This document shows, piece by piece, positions 10,593 to 19,854 of a DNA stretch of 51,484 nt. The stretch is taken from positions 1 through 51,484 of the forward strand of contig JBKEET010000011.1 in assembly GCA_047777475.1 (NCBI GenBank). The letters are read 5' to 3'. A model generated the notes under the pieces. It was not told the DNA's origin and ran no database searches. It saw nothing but the letters and a program-made list of their open reading frames with translations. Position numbers and translations under genes: made by a program. The first letter of the stretch is position 1; the number at the start of each line of letters is the position of its first letter. The stretch is from Sutterella sp047777475. GTDB lineage: Bacteria; Pseudomonadota; Gammaproteobacteria; Burkholderiales; Burkholderiaceae_F.

Positions 10593-11996
10593 TCAGGCCT
10601 TGGCCGATGCGGCGATCGCCGGAGCGACGCGTCCGATCGAGCCGGCCCCCATTGTAATCACGACGTCGCCGTCTTCCGCGAGGCGCTCGATCGCGGCGGG
10701 CATGTCCGCCACGGCGCAGACCTCGGGCTTCGGGCGGCCGGCGTCGGCAAGCGCCTGCGCGAGGTGCTCGCTGTCGGCGCCTTCGATCGGCGCTTCGCCC
10801 GCCGGATAGACGTCGGCAAGCACCACGCCGTCGACGCCGGAAAGAACCTTGACGAACTCGCCGAAGAGATCCCTCGTGCGCGTGAAGCGGTGCGGCTGGA
10901 AGGCGACGACGATGCGCTTCTCGGGCCAGGCGCCGCGCACGGCCGCGAGCGTCGCGGCCATCTCGTGCGGATGGTGCCCGTAGTCGTCGATCAGGCTGTA
11001 GTGCCCGGTGACCTTGCCCTCGGCGTCGCGGATCGGCATCTCGCCGTACTGCGCGAAGCGCCGGCCGACGCCGCGGAATTCCGCGAGCCCGCGCTTGATC
11101 GCCTCGTCGGAAACGCCCGCGGCGGTCGCGATGGCGATCGCGGCCAGCGAGTTCCTCACATTGTGGATGCCGGCGAGGTTGAGCACCACCGGCAGCGGCG
11201 CATGGTCGGGCCGCAGCACCGTGTAGCACATCTGCGTGCCGCGGGCGCGCACGTCGATGGCGCGCACCTGCGCGTCGTCCGAGAGGCCGTAGGTGATCAC
11301 GGGCTTGGTGACGCGGTCCTTGATCGAGCGGACGTTGTCGTCGTCGATGCAGAGCACCGCGAGGCCGTAGAACGGCAGCCGCTCGAGGAATTCCACGAAG
11401 GCGCTCTTCAGGTTCTCGAAATTGTGACCGTAGGTGTCCATGTGGTCGGCGTCGATGTTGGTGACGGCGGCCACCACGGGCGTGAGCTTGAGGAAGGAGG
11501 CGTCGCTCTCGTCGGCTTCGGCGACGATGAACTCGCCCGTGCCGAGGCGCGCGTTGGCGCCCGCGCTGTTGAGCCGGCCGCCGATCACGAACGTGGGGTC
11601 AAGGCCGCCCGCGGCAAGCAGCGAGGCGGTGAGCGACGTGGTGGTCGTCTTGCCGTGCGCGCCGGCGATGGCGATGCCGCGGCGCAGCCGCATCAGCTCG
11701 GCGAGCATGACGGCGCGGGGCACGACGGGGATGCCGAGCTCGCGGGCGCCCGCCACCTCGGGATTGTCGGGCTTGACGGCCGAGGAGACGACGACCGCGT
11801 CGGCGCCCCGGATGTTTTTCACGTCGTGGCCGTAGTAAATGCGTGCACCGAGCTCCTGGAGGCGCTCGGTGACGGGGGTGCGCTGCAGGTCGGAGCCGCT
11901 CACGACGTAGCCGAGGTTCAGCATCACCTCGGCGATGCCGCTCATGCCCGCGCCGCCGATGCCGACGAAGTGCAGATGGTTGACAAGGAACATCAC
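10593..11996 (-). CDS. murC: UDP-N-acetylmuramate--L-alanine ligase
   Basis: Cytoplasmic Mur ligase adding L-Ala to UDP-MurNAc. The 467 residues show the N-terminal nucleotide motif HFVGIGGAGMSGIAEV, the Mur P-loop GAHGKTTTT (112-120), the central TNIDADHMDTYG and the C-terminal DDYGHHPHE with FQPHRFTRT. Neighbours are murG upstream and ddl downstream, giving a run of consecutive peptidoglycan-precursor steps. Confidence 0.97.
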   Translation of the reverse strand: MMFLVNHLHFVGIGGAGMSGIAEVMLNLGYVVSGSDLQRTPVTERLQELGARIYYGHDVKNIRGADAVVVSSAVKPDNPEVAGARELGIPVVPRAVMLAELMRLRRGIAIAGAHGKTTTTSLTASLLAAGGLDPTFVIGGRLNSAGANARLGTGEFIVAEADESDASFLKLTPVVAAVTNIDADHMDTYGHNFENLKSAFVEFLERLPFYGLAVLCIDDDNVRSIKDRVTKPVITYGLSDDAQVRAIDVRARGTQMCYTVLRPDHAPLPVVLNLAGIHNVRNSLAAIAIATAAGVSDEAIKRGLAEFRGVGRRFAQYGEMPIRDAEGKVTGHYSLIDDYGHHPHEMAATLAAVRGAWPEKRIVVAFQPHRFTRTRDLFGEFVKVLSGVDGVVLADVYPAGEAPIEGADSEHLAQALADAGRPKPEVCAVADMPAAIERLAEDGDVVITMGAGSIGRVAPAIAASAKA

Positions 11997-12011
11997 TTTA
12001 GTGTTTCTCCG

Positions 12012-13124
12012 CTAGGACGCCTTGGCGGGCGCCGTTTTCTTTTCCCAGATTTCTTCGATCAGGTCCGCGACGCTCTCGGCGGCCTGCGGCCGCGCGCTCG
12101 CGCGGGCGTTCTTGGCGATCTCAAGCAGCCGGTCGCGCGTCAGCCCGGAGATGAGCTCGGACATGCGCTCGACCGTGAACTCTTCCTGAGGCACGAGAAT
12201 GGCGGCGTTGCGGTCCGCCATGTAGCGCGCGTTGCCCATCTGGTGCGCGGTGGTCTTGGCGACGAACGGCACGAGGATGCTCGCGACGCCCGCTGCGCAG
12301 AGCTCGGAAATGCTCGTCGCGCCGGCGCGGCAGATCACCGCGTCGCAGGCCTCGTAGCGCGCGGCCATGTCGTCGATGAAGGGCACGACCTCGGCCTTGA
12401 CGCCGAGCTTTTCGTAAGCGGCCCTCACCGGCTCGTCGCGGCCCTTGCCCGTCTGGTGCACCACGATCGGGCGCTGCGCGGCGGGGATCGCGGCGATCAC
12501 CTGCGGCATCGTTTCGTTGAAGACCTTGGCGCCGAGCGAGCCGCCGAACACGAAGAGGCGGATCGGGCCCTTGCGGTTCTGCATGCGGTCCTGCGGCGGA
12601 GCGACGGCGAGGATCTCGCGGCGCACCGGGTTGCCGGTGGTGCGGCCCTTCTCGCGCGCAAAGGCGCGCGCCCCGCCCGCAAAGCCGCAGGCGAGCGCGT
12701 CGCAGAACGGCATGAGCGTCTTCGTCGAGAGCAACAGGTCCGCATCGCAGTTCATAAGCACGAGCGGCAGCTTCATGCGCCCGGCGGCGACGCCGAGCGG
12801 CACGGCAACGTAGCCGCCCGTTGAGAAGACCGCGTCGGGCTTGAGCTCCTCAAGCAGCCGGCGCGACTCGAAATAGGCACCGACGAGCTTGACGCCGCCC
12901 TTGAGGGCGCCGGCCACGCCGTGGCCCCTGACGCCCTGGAAGTCGAGTGCATGAAACGGTATGCCCTGCTTGCCGACAAGCTCGCCTTCCATGCCCGTCG
13001 ACGTGCCGACCCAGCTGATTTTCCAGCCCCGCGCGGCCATCGCGCGCGCAACGGCCAGTCCGGGCATCACATGCCCGCCCGTGCCCGCGGCGGCAATGAC
13101 CAAATGTTTTTCCGAAGTGCTCAC
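12012..13124 (-). CDS. murG: UDP-GlcNAc:lipid I GlcNAc transferase MurG
   Basis: Peripheral inner-membrane GT-B glycosyltransferase converting lipid I to lipid II. The 370 residues contain the N-terminal glycine loop AAGTGGHVMPGLAVARAM, FGGSLGAK in the linker region and the C-terminal donor site CRAGATSISELCAAGVAS. The start codon is GTG (13124), overlapping the ftsW TGA as GTGA, which points to coupled translation. Confidence 0.97.
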   Translation of the reverse strand: MSTSEKHLVIAAAGTGGHVMPGLAVARAMAARGWKISWVGTSTGMEGELVGKQGIPFHALDFQGVRGHGVAGALKGGVKLVGAYFESRRLLEELKPDAVFSTGGYVAVPLGVAAGRMKLPLVLMNCDADLLLSTKTLMPFCDALACGFAGGARAFAREKGRTTGNPVRREILAVAPPQDRMQNRKGPIRLFVFGGSLGAKVFNETMPQVIAAIPAAQRPIVVHQTGKGRDEPVRAAYEKLGVKAEVVPFIDDMAARYEACDAVICRAGATSISELCAAGVASILVPFVAKTTAHQMGNARYMADRNAAILVPQEEFTVERMSELISGLTRDRLLEIAKNARASARPQAAESVADLIEEIWEKKTAPAKAS

Positions 13125-14320
13125 ACCTGTCCTCCGCGCATCAAAATTCTGTTTTCCTTATCCACTCTCAGCAGCAGTCCGATGCCCGCCAGGGTCGACA
13201 GCAGCGCGCTGCCGCCGAAGCTGACGAGCGGCAGCGTCAGGCCCTTGGTGGGCAGCAGGCCCATGGCCACGCCGCCGTTGATGATCACCTGCACGCCGAT
13301 CCAGATGCCGACGCCTTCGGCGATCAGACCGGAGAAATAGCGTTCAAGTTTAATGGCCTGGCGTCCGATTTCAAAGGCGTGCCGGATCAGCCAATAGTAA
13401 AGGAAGAGGAGTCCGACAATGCCGATGAAGCCCGTCTCCTCGGCGATCACGGCCATGATGAAGTCCGTGTGCGCCTCCGGCAGGTAGTAAAGCTTCTCAA
13501 CCGAGCCGCCGAGGCCCACGCCCGTCAGCTCGCCGCGCCCGAAGGCGATGAGCGAGTGCGAGAGCTGGTAGGCCTTGCCGAGCACGTGGTCGGGCGACCA
13601 CGGGTCGAGGAACGCGAGGAAGCGCCCGAGGCGCCACGGCGTGTCGTAAATCATCCAGCACACGAAGCCGACGACGAAGATGCTCACCGTGACGAAGATG
13701 TTCATCGAAAGGCCGCCCAGGAAGAGCAGGCCCATCATCTCGACCACGATCACGACCACGGCGCCGAGGTCCGGCTGCTGCATGATCGGGAAGACTACGA
13801 GCACCATGATGAGCGCCATCGGCAGGAAGCCCTTCTGTATCGAGTGCATGTAGTCCTGCCGCCGCACCGTGTACCAGGCCGCCATGATGAGCGCGGCGAC
13901 CTTCATCACCTCGGACACCTGCAGGTTCATGATCCCGAGCCCGATCCAGCGCCTCGCGCCGTTCACCGACTTGCCCAGGCCCGGCACGAAAACCAGGAAA
14001 AGGAGCGCCAGCGCGCCCGCGAAGATCCAGGGCGCCCACCGCTGCCAGAACGTCATCGGCACCTGGAAGACGAGCCAGCCGACGGCCGCGCCGACGGCAA
14101 TGCTCTGCAGATGCTTCCTGAGGAAGAATCCCGCGTCGACGCCGTAGCGCGAATTGTCGGCGAACATGCTCGTGGCCGAATAGACCATCACGCAGCCGAT
14201 TGCGAGCAGCGCGAGCACGCACAGAAGAACCTCCCAGAACACGCCCGTGCCCCGTTCGGTGCGGCTTTCGATGAAGCCTTCGGTCTTCTGCCATTCTTCC
14301 TTGGCGCGATTGAGCATCAT
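13121..14320 (-). CDS. ftsW: Lipid II polymerase FtsW (SEDS family)
   Basis: Septal peptidoglycan glycosyltransferase acting with FtsI. The 399-residue polytopic protein has a charged cytoplasmic N-terminus, about ten hydrophobic segments, the conserved QQPDLG (the Asp essential in SEDS proteins) and the C-terminal GLTLPLVSFGGSALL signature. It directly precedes murG, so lipid II formation and use are encoded side by side. Confidence 0.97.
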   Translation of the reverse strand: MMLNRAKEEWQKTEGFIESRTERGTGVFWEVLLCVLALLAIGCVMVYSATSMFADNSRYGVDAGFFLRKHLQSIAVGAAVGWLVFQVPMTFWQRWAPWIFAGALALLFLVFVPGLGKSVNGARRWIGLGIMNLQVSEVMKVAALIMAAWYTVRRQDYMHSIQKGFLPMALIMVLVVFPIMQQPDLGAVVVIVVEMMGLLFLGGLSMNIFVTVSIFVVGFVCWMIYDTPWRLGRFLAFLDPWSPDHVLGKAYQLSHSLIAFGRGELTGVGLGGSVEKLYYLPEAHTDFIMAVIAEETGFIGIVGLLFLYYWLIRHAFEIGRQAIKLERYFSGLIAEGVGIWIGVQVIINGGVAMGLLPTKGLTLPLVSFGGSALLSTLAGIGLLLRVDKENRILMRGGQV

Positions 14321-14323
14321 GAC

Positions 14324-15766
14324 TCAGTCTCTCCCGGCGATCTTCCTGGCGCAGGCGATGAAGCGCGCGCTGCGCTCGGCATAGTTCTTGAACATGTCCC
14401 AGGAGGCGCACGCGGGCGAGAGGAGCAGCACGTCGCCGCTGCGGCGCTGCGTCCAAAGCCAGTCGACGGCCTCTTCGAGCGTGCCGAGCTTCTTCATCGG
14501 CGCGCCGATGTCCCTGATCGCCGCGGCGATCCGGTCGGCATCCTTGCCGATCAGTGCGGCGGCGCCCGTGCGGCCCCTGAGCGCCGCGGCAAGCGGCGTG
14601 AAATCCTGTCCCTTGCCGTCGCCGCCGAGCAGGATCAGCAGGCGGCGGCCCTGCGCCGCGAAGCCCTTCACGGCCGCCTCGACAGCGCCGACGTTCGTGC
14701 CCTTCGAGTCGTCGACGAAGGTGACGCCCTCGAACTCGAGCACGCGCTCGACGCGGTGCGGCTCGCCCTTATAGGCGGCGAGCGCCTCGAGCGCCGGCCG
14801 GCGCGGCAGGCCCGCGGCTTCGATGAGCGCGAGCGCTGCAAGCGCATTCATCGTGTTGTGGCGTCCGGCGATGAGGAGCCTGTCCTCGGGGAAGAGCCGC
14901 TCGCTCCTGCCGTCCGCTCCGACGCAGGCGAGCCAGAGGCGCCCCTCGCCGTCCTTCGCAAGCCCGTATTCGCCGGGCTTCTTCGGCTCGTCGGGGCCGA
15001 ACGTGCGCATCGCGCCGCCCGCGGCAAGGTCAAGCGTCCGCCTGTCCTCGCGGTTGACGATGCGGACCGTGTTCTTATGGAAGATGCGCGCCTTGGCCGC
15101 GGCATAGGCCTCGAGGCTGCCGTGCCAGTCGATGTGGTCCTCGGTGACGTTGAGCAGCGCCGCGGAGCGGCACTCGAGCGTGTGCTCGGTGGCGAGCTGG
15201 AAGCTCGAAAGCTCGAGCACCCACACCTCGGGCAGGCGCCCCTCGTCCTCGGCGCGGTCGAGCTCGGCCACGGCGTTGGGGCCGATGTTGCCTGCGGCAA
15301 TCGTGCTTTTGCCCGAGGCTGCGGCCATCTTCGAGGTGAGCGACGTGGTGGTCGTCTTGCCGTTCGTGCCGGTGACGCCGATCACAATCGGCCTGTAGCC
15401 GCGCTCAGCCTCAAGCCTGCGCAGCGTCCGCGCGAACACCTCGATTTCGCCCATCACCTCGATGCCGCGCTTCTTCGCTGCGGCGGCGAGCGGCGCAGCC
15501 GCGCCGAAAAAGGGCGAGAGGCCGGGCGAAATCGCCACGGCGCCGACGCCTTCGAGCAGCTTCTCCGAGAGCTCCCCGAGCGAGATTTCCGCCTCGGGCT
15601 GCTCCTTGGCGAGCGTCTCGGCGCCCGCGCACTGCGCGCGGGTGTCCGCGGCGCGCACGGCCCAGCCGATGCGCTTCATGTGGCGCGCCAGCGCGAGGCC
15701 GGTCGCGCCGAGACCGAGAATCAGCGCTTTCTTGGGAGCGCAGGAACCTGCGGCATTGTCCGTCAT
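14324..15766 (-). CDS. murD: UDP-N-acetylmuramoyl-L-alanine--D-glutamate ligase
   Basis: Mur ligase adding D-Glu. The 480 residues begin with a Rossmann-like LILGLGATGLALARHM, then the P-loop GTNGKTTTT (from residue 133), ELSSFQLA, NVTEDHIDWHG and the C-terminal LLSPACASWDMFKNY, all typical. Only three bases separate its stop from the ftsW start. Confidence 0.97.
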   Translation of the reverse strand: MTDNAAGSCAPKKALILGLGATGLALARHMKRIGWAVRAADTRAQCAGAETLAKEQPEAEISLGELSEKLLEGVGAVAISPGLSPFFGAAAPLAAAAKKRGIEVMGEIEVFARTLRRLEAERGYRPIVIGVTGTNGKTTTTSLTSKMAAASGKSTIAAGNIGPNAVAELDRAEDEGRLPEVWVLELSSFQLATEHTLECRSAALLNVTEDHIDWHGSLEAYAAAKARIFHKNTVRIVNREDRRTLDLAAGGAMRTFGPDEPKKPGEYGLAKDGEGRLWLACVGADGRSERLFPEDRLLIAGRHNTMNALAALALIEAAGLPRRPALEALAAYKGEPHRVERVLEFEGVTFVDDSKGTNVGAVEAAVKGFAAQGRRLLILLGGDGKGQDFTPLAAALRGRTGAAALIGKDADRIAAAIRDIGAPMKKLGTLEEAVDWLWTQRRSGDVLLLSPACASWDMFKNYAERSARFIACARKIAGRD

Positions 15767-15806
15767 ATCCGTTTCAGCCTGAATGTTTTGCGAAAAACCC
15801 CTCGCT

Positions 15807-16934
15807 TCAGTGCATCGCGAGCGTCGAGAGCCCGATGAGCGTGAGCACGATCGAGATAATCCAGAAGCGCGCCACGACCTGCGTCTCGGGCCAGCCCTTG
15901 AGTTCGAAGTGGTGGTGGATCGGCGTCATCAGGAAGACGCGCTTGCCGTGCGTGAACCTGAAGTACGTCGTCTGGATCATCACCGAAACCGTTTCCATCA
16001 CGAAGACGCCGCCCATCACCGCCAGGAGCAGTTCCTGGCGGCAGACGATCGACATCATGCCGAGGCAGGCGCCGATCGCGAGCGACCCCACGTCGCCCAT
16101 GAACACCTGCGCCGGGTGCGCGTTGAACCAAAGGAACGCGAGGCCCGCGCCCGCCAGGGCGCCGCCGATCACGAGCATCTCGCCCGCGCCCGGGATGTGC
16201 GGCACGCTCAGCGCGGCGGCGAGGCTGCCGCTGCCGCTCACGTAGGCGAAGATGCCGAGCGCGACGCCGACCAGGGCGCTCGGGAAGATCGCCAGGCCGT
16301 CAAGGCCGTCGGTGAGGTTGATCGCGTTCGAGGAGCCCGTCACCACGATGTAGGTGAAGATCAGGTAGCCGATGATGCCGCCCGGGAAAGCCCAGTGCCC
16401 GAGGAGCGGTATCGTGAGGTCGATCTTGTCGGAAATCTGCAGCGGGAAGCCGTCGGCGACCCACTGCGCGATCGTCTCGGTGAGCGTGCCGCCTTCGGGC
16501 ACGCTCAGCGCGAAGGCAAGGTAAAAGACGCCGAGCAGGCCGAGCACGGACTGCCACGCGAACTTTTCCCTCGCGGGCATGCCGCGCGGATTGTGGTGCA
16601 CGACCTTGCGGTAGTCGTCGTTCCAGCCGATGCAGCCGCAGCCGATCGTCACGATCATCACCGCCCAGACAAAGCGGTTCGAGAGATCGGCAAAGAGCAG
16701 CACGGCGACGGTCATCGCAAAGAGGATGAGCGCGCCGCCCATGGTCGGCGTGCCCTCTTTCTTGAGGTGCGTCTTGGGACCGTCGTCTCTCACGGCCTGG
16801 CCGAAATGGAGCTCATGCAGGCGGCGGATGGTCCAGGGACCGAGCGCGAAGCCGATCACGAGCGCCGTGAAGGCGGCCAGGAAGGCGCGCAGCGCCAGAT
16901 GGCCGGAAAGCGAATCAAAAAGATATAAAAGCAT
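15807..16934 (-). CDS. mraY: Phospho-MurNAc-pentapeptide transferase MraY
   Basis: Integral inner-membrane enzyme attaching phospho-MurNAc-pentapeptide to undecaprenyl phosphate to form lipid I. I choose the ATG at 16934 (MLLYLFDSL), giving 375 residues; a TTG 15 codons upstream would add a basic stretch not found in the family. Motifs: GPKTHLKKEGTPTMGG, DDYRK, NLTDGLDGLA, FMGDVGSLAIG and HHHFELKGWPE. The ribosome-binding site is poor and the gene starts about 50 bases after murF, so coupling to murF is likely. Confidence 0.96.
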   Translation of the reverse strand: MLLYLFDSLSGHLALRAFLAAFTALVIGFALGPWTIRRLHELHFGQAVRDDGPKTHLKKEGTPTMGGALILFAMTVAVLLFADLSNRFVWAVMIVTIGCGCIGWNDDYRKVVHHNPRGMPAREKFAWQSVLGLLGVFYLAFALSVPEGGTLTETIAQWVADGFPLQISDKIDLTIPLLGHWAFPGGIIGYLIFTYIVVTGSSNAINLTDGLDGLAIFPSALVGVALGIFAYVSGSGSLAAALSVPHIPGAGEMLVIGGALAGAGLAFLWFNAHPAQVFMGDVGSLAIGACLGMMSIVCRQELLLAVMGGVFVMETVSVMIQTTYFRFTHGKRVFLMTPIHHHFELKGWPETQVVARFWIISIVLTLIGLSTLAMH

Positions 16935-16985
16935 AAAAAAGAGCCGGCCGCGGAGGGCTTTCCGAACCCGCCGCGGCAAAAAACA

Positions 16986-18338
16986 TCAATTTTCCCTGAG
17001 CGCCCTGACGACGGCGTCGAACCCCATGAAGTGGCTCGCCTTGACGTCGACGGTGCCGCTCGTGACGGCCTTGGCCGCCTTGATGAGCTCGTCGGTCGTC
17101 GCAAACCAGCGCGCGCCCTCGCCGAACGCTTCGGCGGTGAGCCTGGCGTTCTCGCCTGCGCAAAGGAGCGTGTCGATGCCGAGCTCCTTGGCGTAAGCGC
17201 CCACTTCGCAGTGCGCCTCGCGGGCGTTGTCGCCCACCTCGCCCATGTCGCCGAACACGAAAGTGCGCGGCGCGGGGCTCGCGGCAAGCACGCGCAGCGA
17301 CGCCCGCACGCTGTCGGGATTCGCATTGTAAGCATCGTCGATCACGCGCACGCCGCCCGCGGTGACAAAGGTTTCGCCGCGACCGGGCAGCGTCCGGAAC
17401 GCTTCGAGGCCCTTGCGGATCGACGCGTCGTCGACACCCATGGCATAGGCGGCGGCCGCCGCGCCGACGGCGTTGTGGAGGTTGTGCTCGCCCGTGACGG
17501 CGAGCTTCACGTCGATATCGCTCTCGGGCGTCTTGATCGTCAGCACGCCGTTTTCGAAGTGGCCGAGCACGTCGGCCTGGCACTTGTCCTCAAGGCCGTA
17601 GGTGAGCGTGTTCACGCCGCGCGCGAGCGCAAGGCTGTCCCAGATGTCGGCGCACTCGTCGTCGGCAGGGAACACCGCCGTGCCCGTTTCGGGCAGCGCG
17701 ACGATCGCCAGGCCGTTCTCGCGCGCCGACATCTCGACGCCGTCGAGGAATTCCTGGTGCTCGCGCTGGGCGTTCGTGATGAGCACGACCGTCGGGCGCA
17801 CCCAGTCGGCCATGCGGGCCATCTCGCCCTTGTGGCTGATGCCCGCCTCGATCACCGCCCCGGAGTGCCGGAGGCTGAGCTTGAGGAGCATCTTCGGGAC
17901 GCCCACTTCATTATTAAGGTTGGCCTCGGTGGCAAGCGCCTTCTCGTCGCCCCAGCGGGCGCGCAGGATGCTCGCGAGCATCTGCGTGGTGGTCGTCTTG
18001 CCGTTGCTGCCCGCCACCAGGCACAGCTGCAGCGCGAAGCGGCTGCGCCAGGCCTTGGCGATCAGGCCGTAGGCGACGCCCGTGTCGGTGACGACGAACT
18101 GCGGCAGGTCGGCATCGACGGGATGCTCGACCACGGCCGCCGCGGCGCCCTTTTCCTGCGCCGTCTTCACAAATTCGTGGCCGTCGAATTTCTCGCCGCT
18201 CAGCGCCACGAAAACGCTGCCCGGCACAATGCTGCGCGAGTCGGTGCTCACGCCTTCGTAGGTTTTTTCGCCGTCTGCCCCCGCCTCGCCGATCAGCACC
18301 GGCTCAAGGACGGACTCGAGTTCCGTGAGTTTACTCAT
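16986..18338 (-). CDS. murF: UDP-MurNAc-tripeptide--D-Ala-D-Ala ligase
   Basis: Adds the Ddl-made dipeptide to complete the pentapeptide. Start ATG at 18338 (MSKLTELESVLEP) has AGGAGGAGC just upstream and overlaps the murE stop by eight bases; upstream codons in frame are Arg-rich and spurious. The 450 residues contain STDSRSIVPGSVFVAL, the P-loop GSNGKTTTTQM (from 110), TNAQREHQEF and VIDDAYNANPDSVRASL. Confidence 0.97.
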   Translation of the reverse strand: MSKLTELESVLEPVLIGEAGADGEKTYEGVSTDSRSIVPGSVFVALSGEKFDGHEFVKTAQEKGAAAAVVEHPVDADLPQFVVTDTGVAYGLIAKAWRSRFALQLCLVAGSNGKTTTTQMLASILRARWGDEKALATEANLNNEVGVPKMLLKLSLRHSGAVIEAGISHKGEMARMADWVRPTVVLITNAQREHQEFLDGVEMSARENGLAIVALPETGTAVFPADDECADIWDSLALARGVNTLTYGLEDKCQADVLGHFENGVLTIKTPESDIDVKLAVTGEHNLHNAVGAAAAAYAMGVDDASIRKGLEAFRTLPGRGETFVTAGGVRVIDDAYNANPDSVRASLRVLAASPAPRTFVFGDMGEVGDNAREAHCEVGAYAKELGIDTLLCAGENARLTAEAFGEGARWFATTDELIKAAKAVTSGTVDVKASHFMGFDAVVRALREN

Positions 18339-19854
18339 GCTGCTCCTCCTTCTTGCGGAGCGTGCGCACGCGGCGTTCGTTGAACGCCTCGCGCACGGTT
18401 TCCGCATCGCTGAAATGGTGCTTGACGCCGTTGATTTCCTGATAGTCCTCGTGGCCCTTGCCGGCGACGAGGATCACGTCGGCCGGATCCGCCTCGAGCA
18501 CGGCGCTCCAGATCGCCCTGCGGCGGTCGGGCTCGCTGCGCGATCCCGGCGCGCCCGCGAGGATCTGGCGGATGATCTCGTTCGGGTCCTCGGTGCGCGG
18601 GTTGTCGCTCGTGACGAGCGGGACGTCCGCGAGGCGCTGCGCAATGGCGCCCATCTGCGGGCGCTTGCCCGCGTCGCGGTCGCCGCCGCAGCCGAACACC
18701 GCCCAGAGCCTGCCGCCGCGCACTTCGGCGACGGGGCGCAGGCTCTCGAGCGCCTTTTCGAGCGCATCGGGCGTGTGGCTGTAATCGACCACCGCGAGCG
18801 GCATGCCTTCGCCGCGGATCAGCTGCATGCGCCCCGGCGGCGAGGGAAGCCGCTCGGCGTGCGCGGCGACCTCCTCGAGCGAAAGCCCGAGCGCCATCGC
18901 CGCCGCGGCGGCCTCAAGAAAGTTGCTGACGTTGAAAAAGCCGACCTGCGGCAGGTGAATGGCGGCGCGCTCAGAGCCGTCGAGCACCGCATCGAAGCGC
19001 GTGCCCGCCTCGGACGAGCGCACGTTCTCGGCTTCGAGCCGGTGTGCCGCCCCGGCAATCGTCCTGCCCTGCATCGTCGTCGCCCACACGGGAACGCCGT
19101 GCTTGTGCGCCGCGGCGGCCATCTTCGCGCAGGCCGGGTCGTCGGCGTTGATGACCGCGGCGCGCAGCCCCGGCCAGGCAAAGAGCAGCGCCTTCGCGTC
19201 GCCGTAGCGCTCCATCGTCTTGTGGTAGTCGAGGTGGTCGCGCGTCAGGTTGGTGAAGACGGCCACCGCAAAGTGCGTGCCGTTCAAGCGCCCCTGCTCG
19301 AGCCCGATCGAGCTCGCTTCGAGCGCAAAGGCCGCGGCGCCCGCTTTCTTCACGTCTGCGTAGAGGCCCTGCAGGCTCACCGCGTCGGGCGTCGTCATCG
19401 AGGGCATCGCGAAGCGTTCGCCGCCCAGGCGGCAGCCGACCGTGCCGATCACGGCGCAGGGCTTGCCCGCCGCCGAGAGAAGGTCGGCGACCCAGTGCGT
19501 GGTGGTCGTCTTGCCGTTGGTGCCCGTGACGCCGACGCCGAGCATCTCCGCGGTCGGGTCGCGGTAAAAGGCCGTGGCGATTTCGCCCAGCCGCGAGGAG
19601 AGCCCCGCGACTTCGAGCGAGGGCACCGGATGGTGCTCCGGAGAGTCCGCGGCGCCCTTGGCCTCGAGAAGCACGCCCGCGGCTCCGCGGGCGGCCGCCA
19701 CGCGGATGAAGGTGCGCCCGTCGGCATGCGCGCCGGGCACGGCGACAAACACGTCGCCCGGCTGCACGTCGCGGCTGTCAAGCCGCAGGTGCGCTCCCTC
19801 GTGGCAGATGCCCCTGAGCCATTCGGCGATCTCGGCCGTTGTTTTTTCCGTCAT
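18331..19854 (-). CDS. murE: UDP-MurNAc-L-Ala-D-Glu--meso-diaminopimelate ligase
   Basis: Adds the third residue of the stem peptide. The 507 residues include LDSRDVQPGDVFVAV, the P-loop GTNGKTTTT (111-119), FTNLTRDHLDYH and, near residue 412, DNPRTEDP. In this family DNPR marks meso-diaminopimelate rather than lysine specificity, as expected for a Gram-negative organism. The start overlaps the ftsI stop by four bases. Confidence 0.97.
   Translation of the reverse strand: MTEKTTAEIAEWLRGICHEGAHLRLDSRDVQPGDVFVAVPGAHADGRTFIRVAAARGAAGVLLEAKGAADSPEHHPVPSLEVAGLSSRLGEIATAFYRDPTAEMLGVGVTGTNGKTTTTHWVADLLSAAGKPCAVIGTVGCRLGGERFAMPSMTTPDAVSLQGLYADVKKAGAAAFALEASSIGLEQGRLNGTHFAVAVFTNLTRDHLDYHKTMERYGDAKALLFAWPGLRAAVINADDPACAKMAAAAHKHGVPVWATTMQGRTIAGAAHRLEAENVRSSEAGTRFDAVLDGSERAAIHLPQVGFFNVSNFLEAAAAAMALGLSLEEVAAHAERLPSPPGRMQLIRGEGMPLAVVDYSHTPDALEKALESLRPVAEVRGGRLWAVFGCGGDRDAGKRPQMGAIAQRLADVPLVTSDNPRTEDPNEIIRQILAGAPGSRSEPDRRRAIWSAVLEADPADVILVAGKGHEDYQEINGVKHHFSDAETVREAFNERRVRTLRKKEEQHE

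Noticed and set aside
10764..15838. Long plus-strand frames opposite murC, murG, ftsW and murD
   Set aside because: Each covers well-conserved minus-strand genes, has His/Asp/Arg-rich low-complexity products and no ribosome-binding site.
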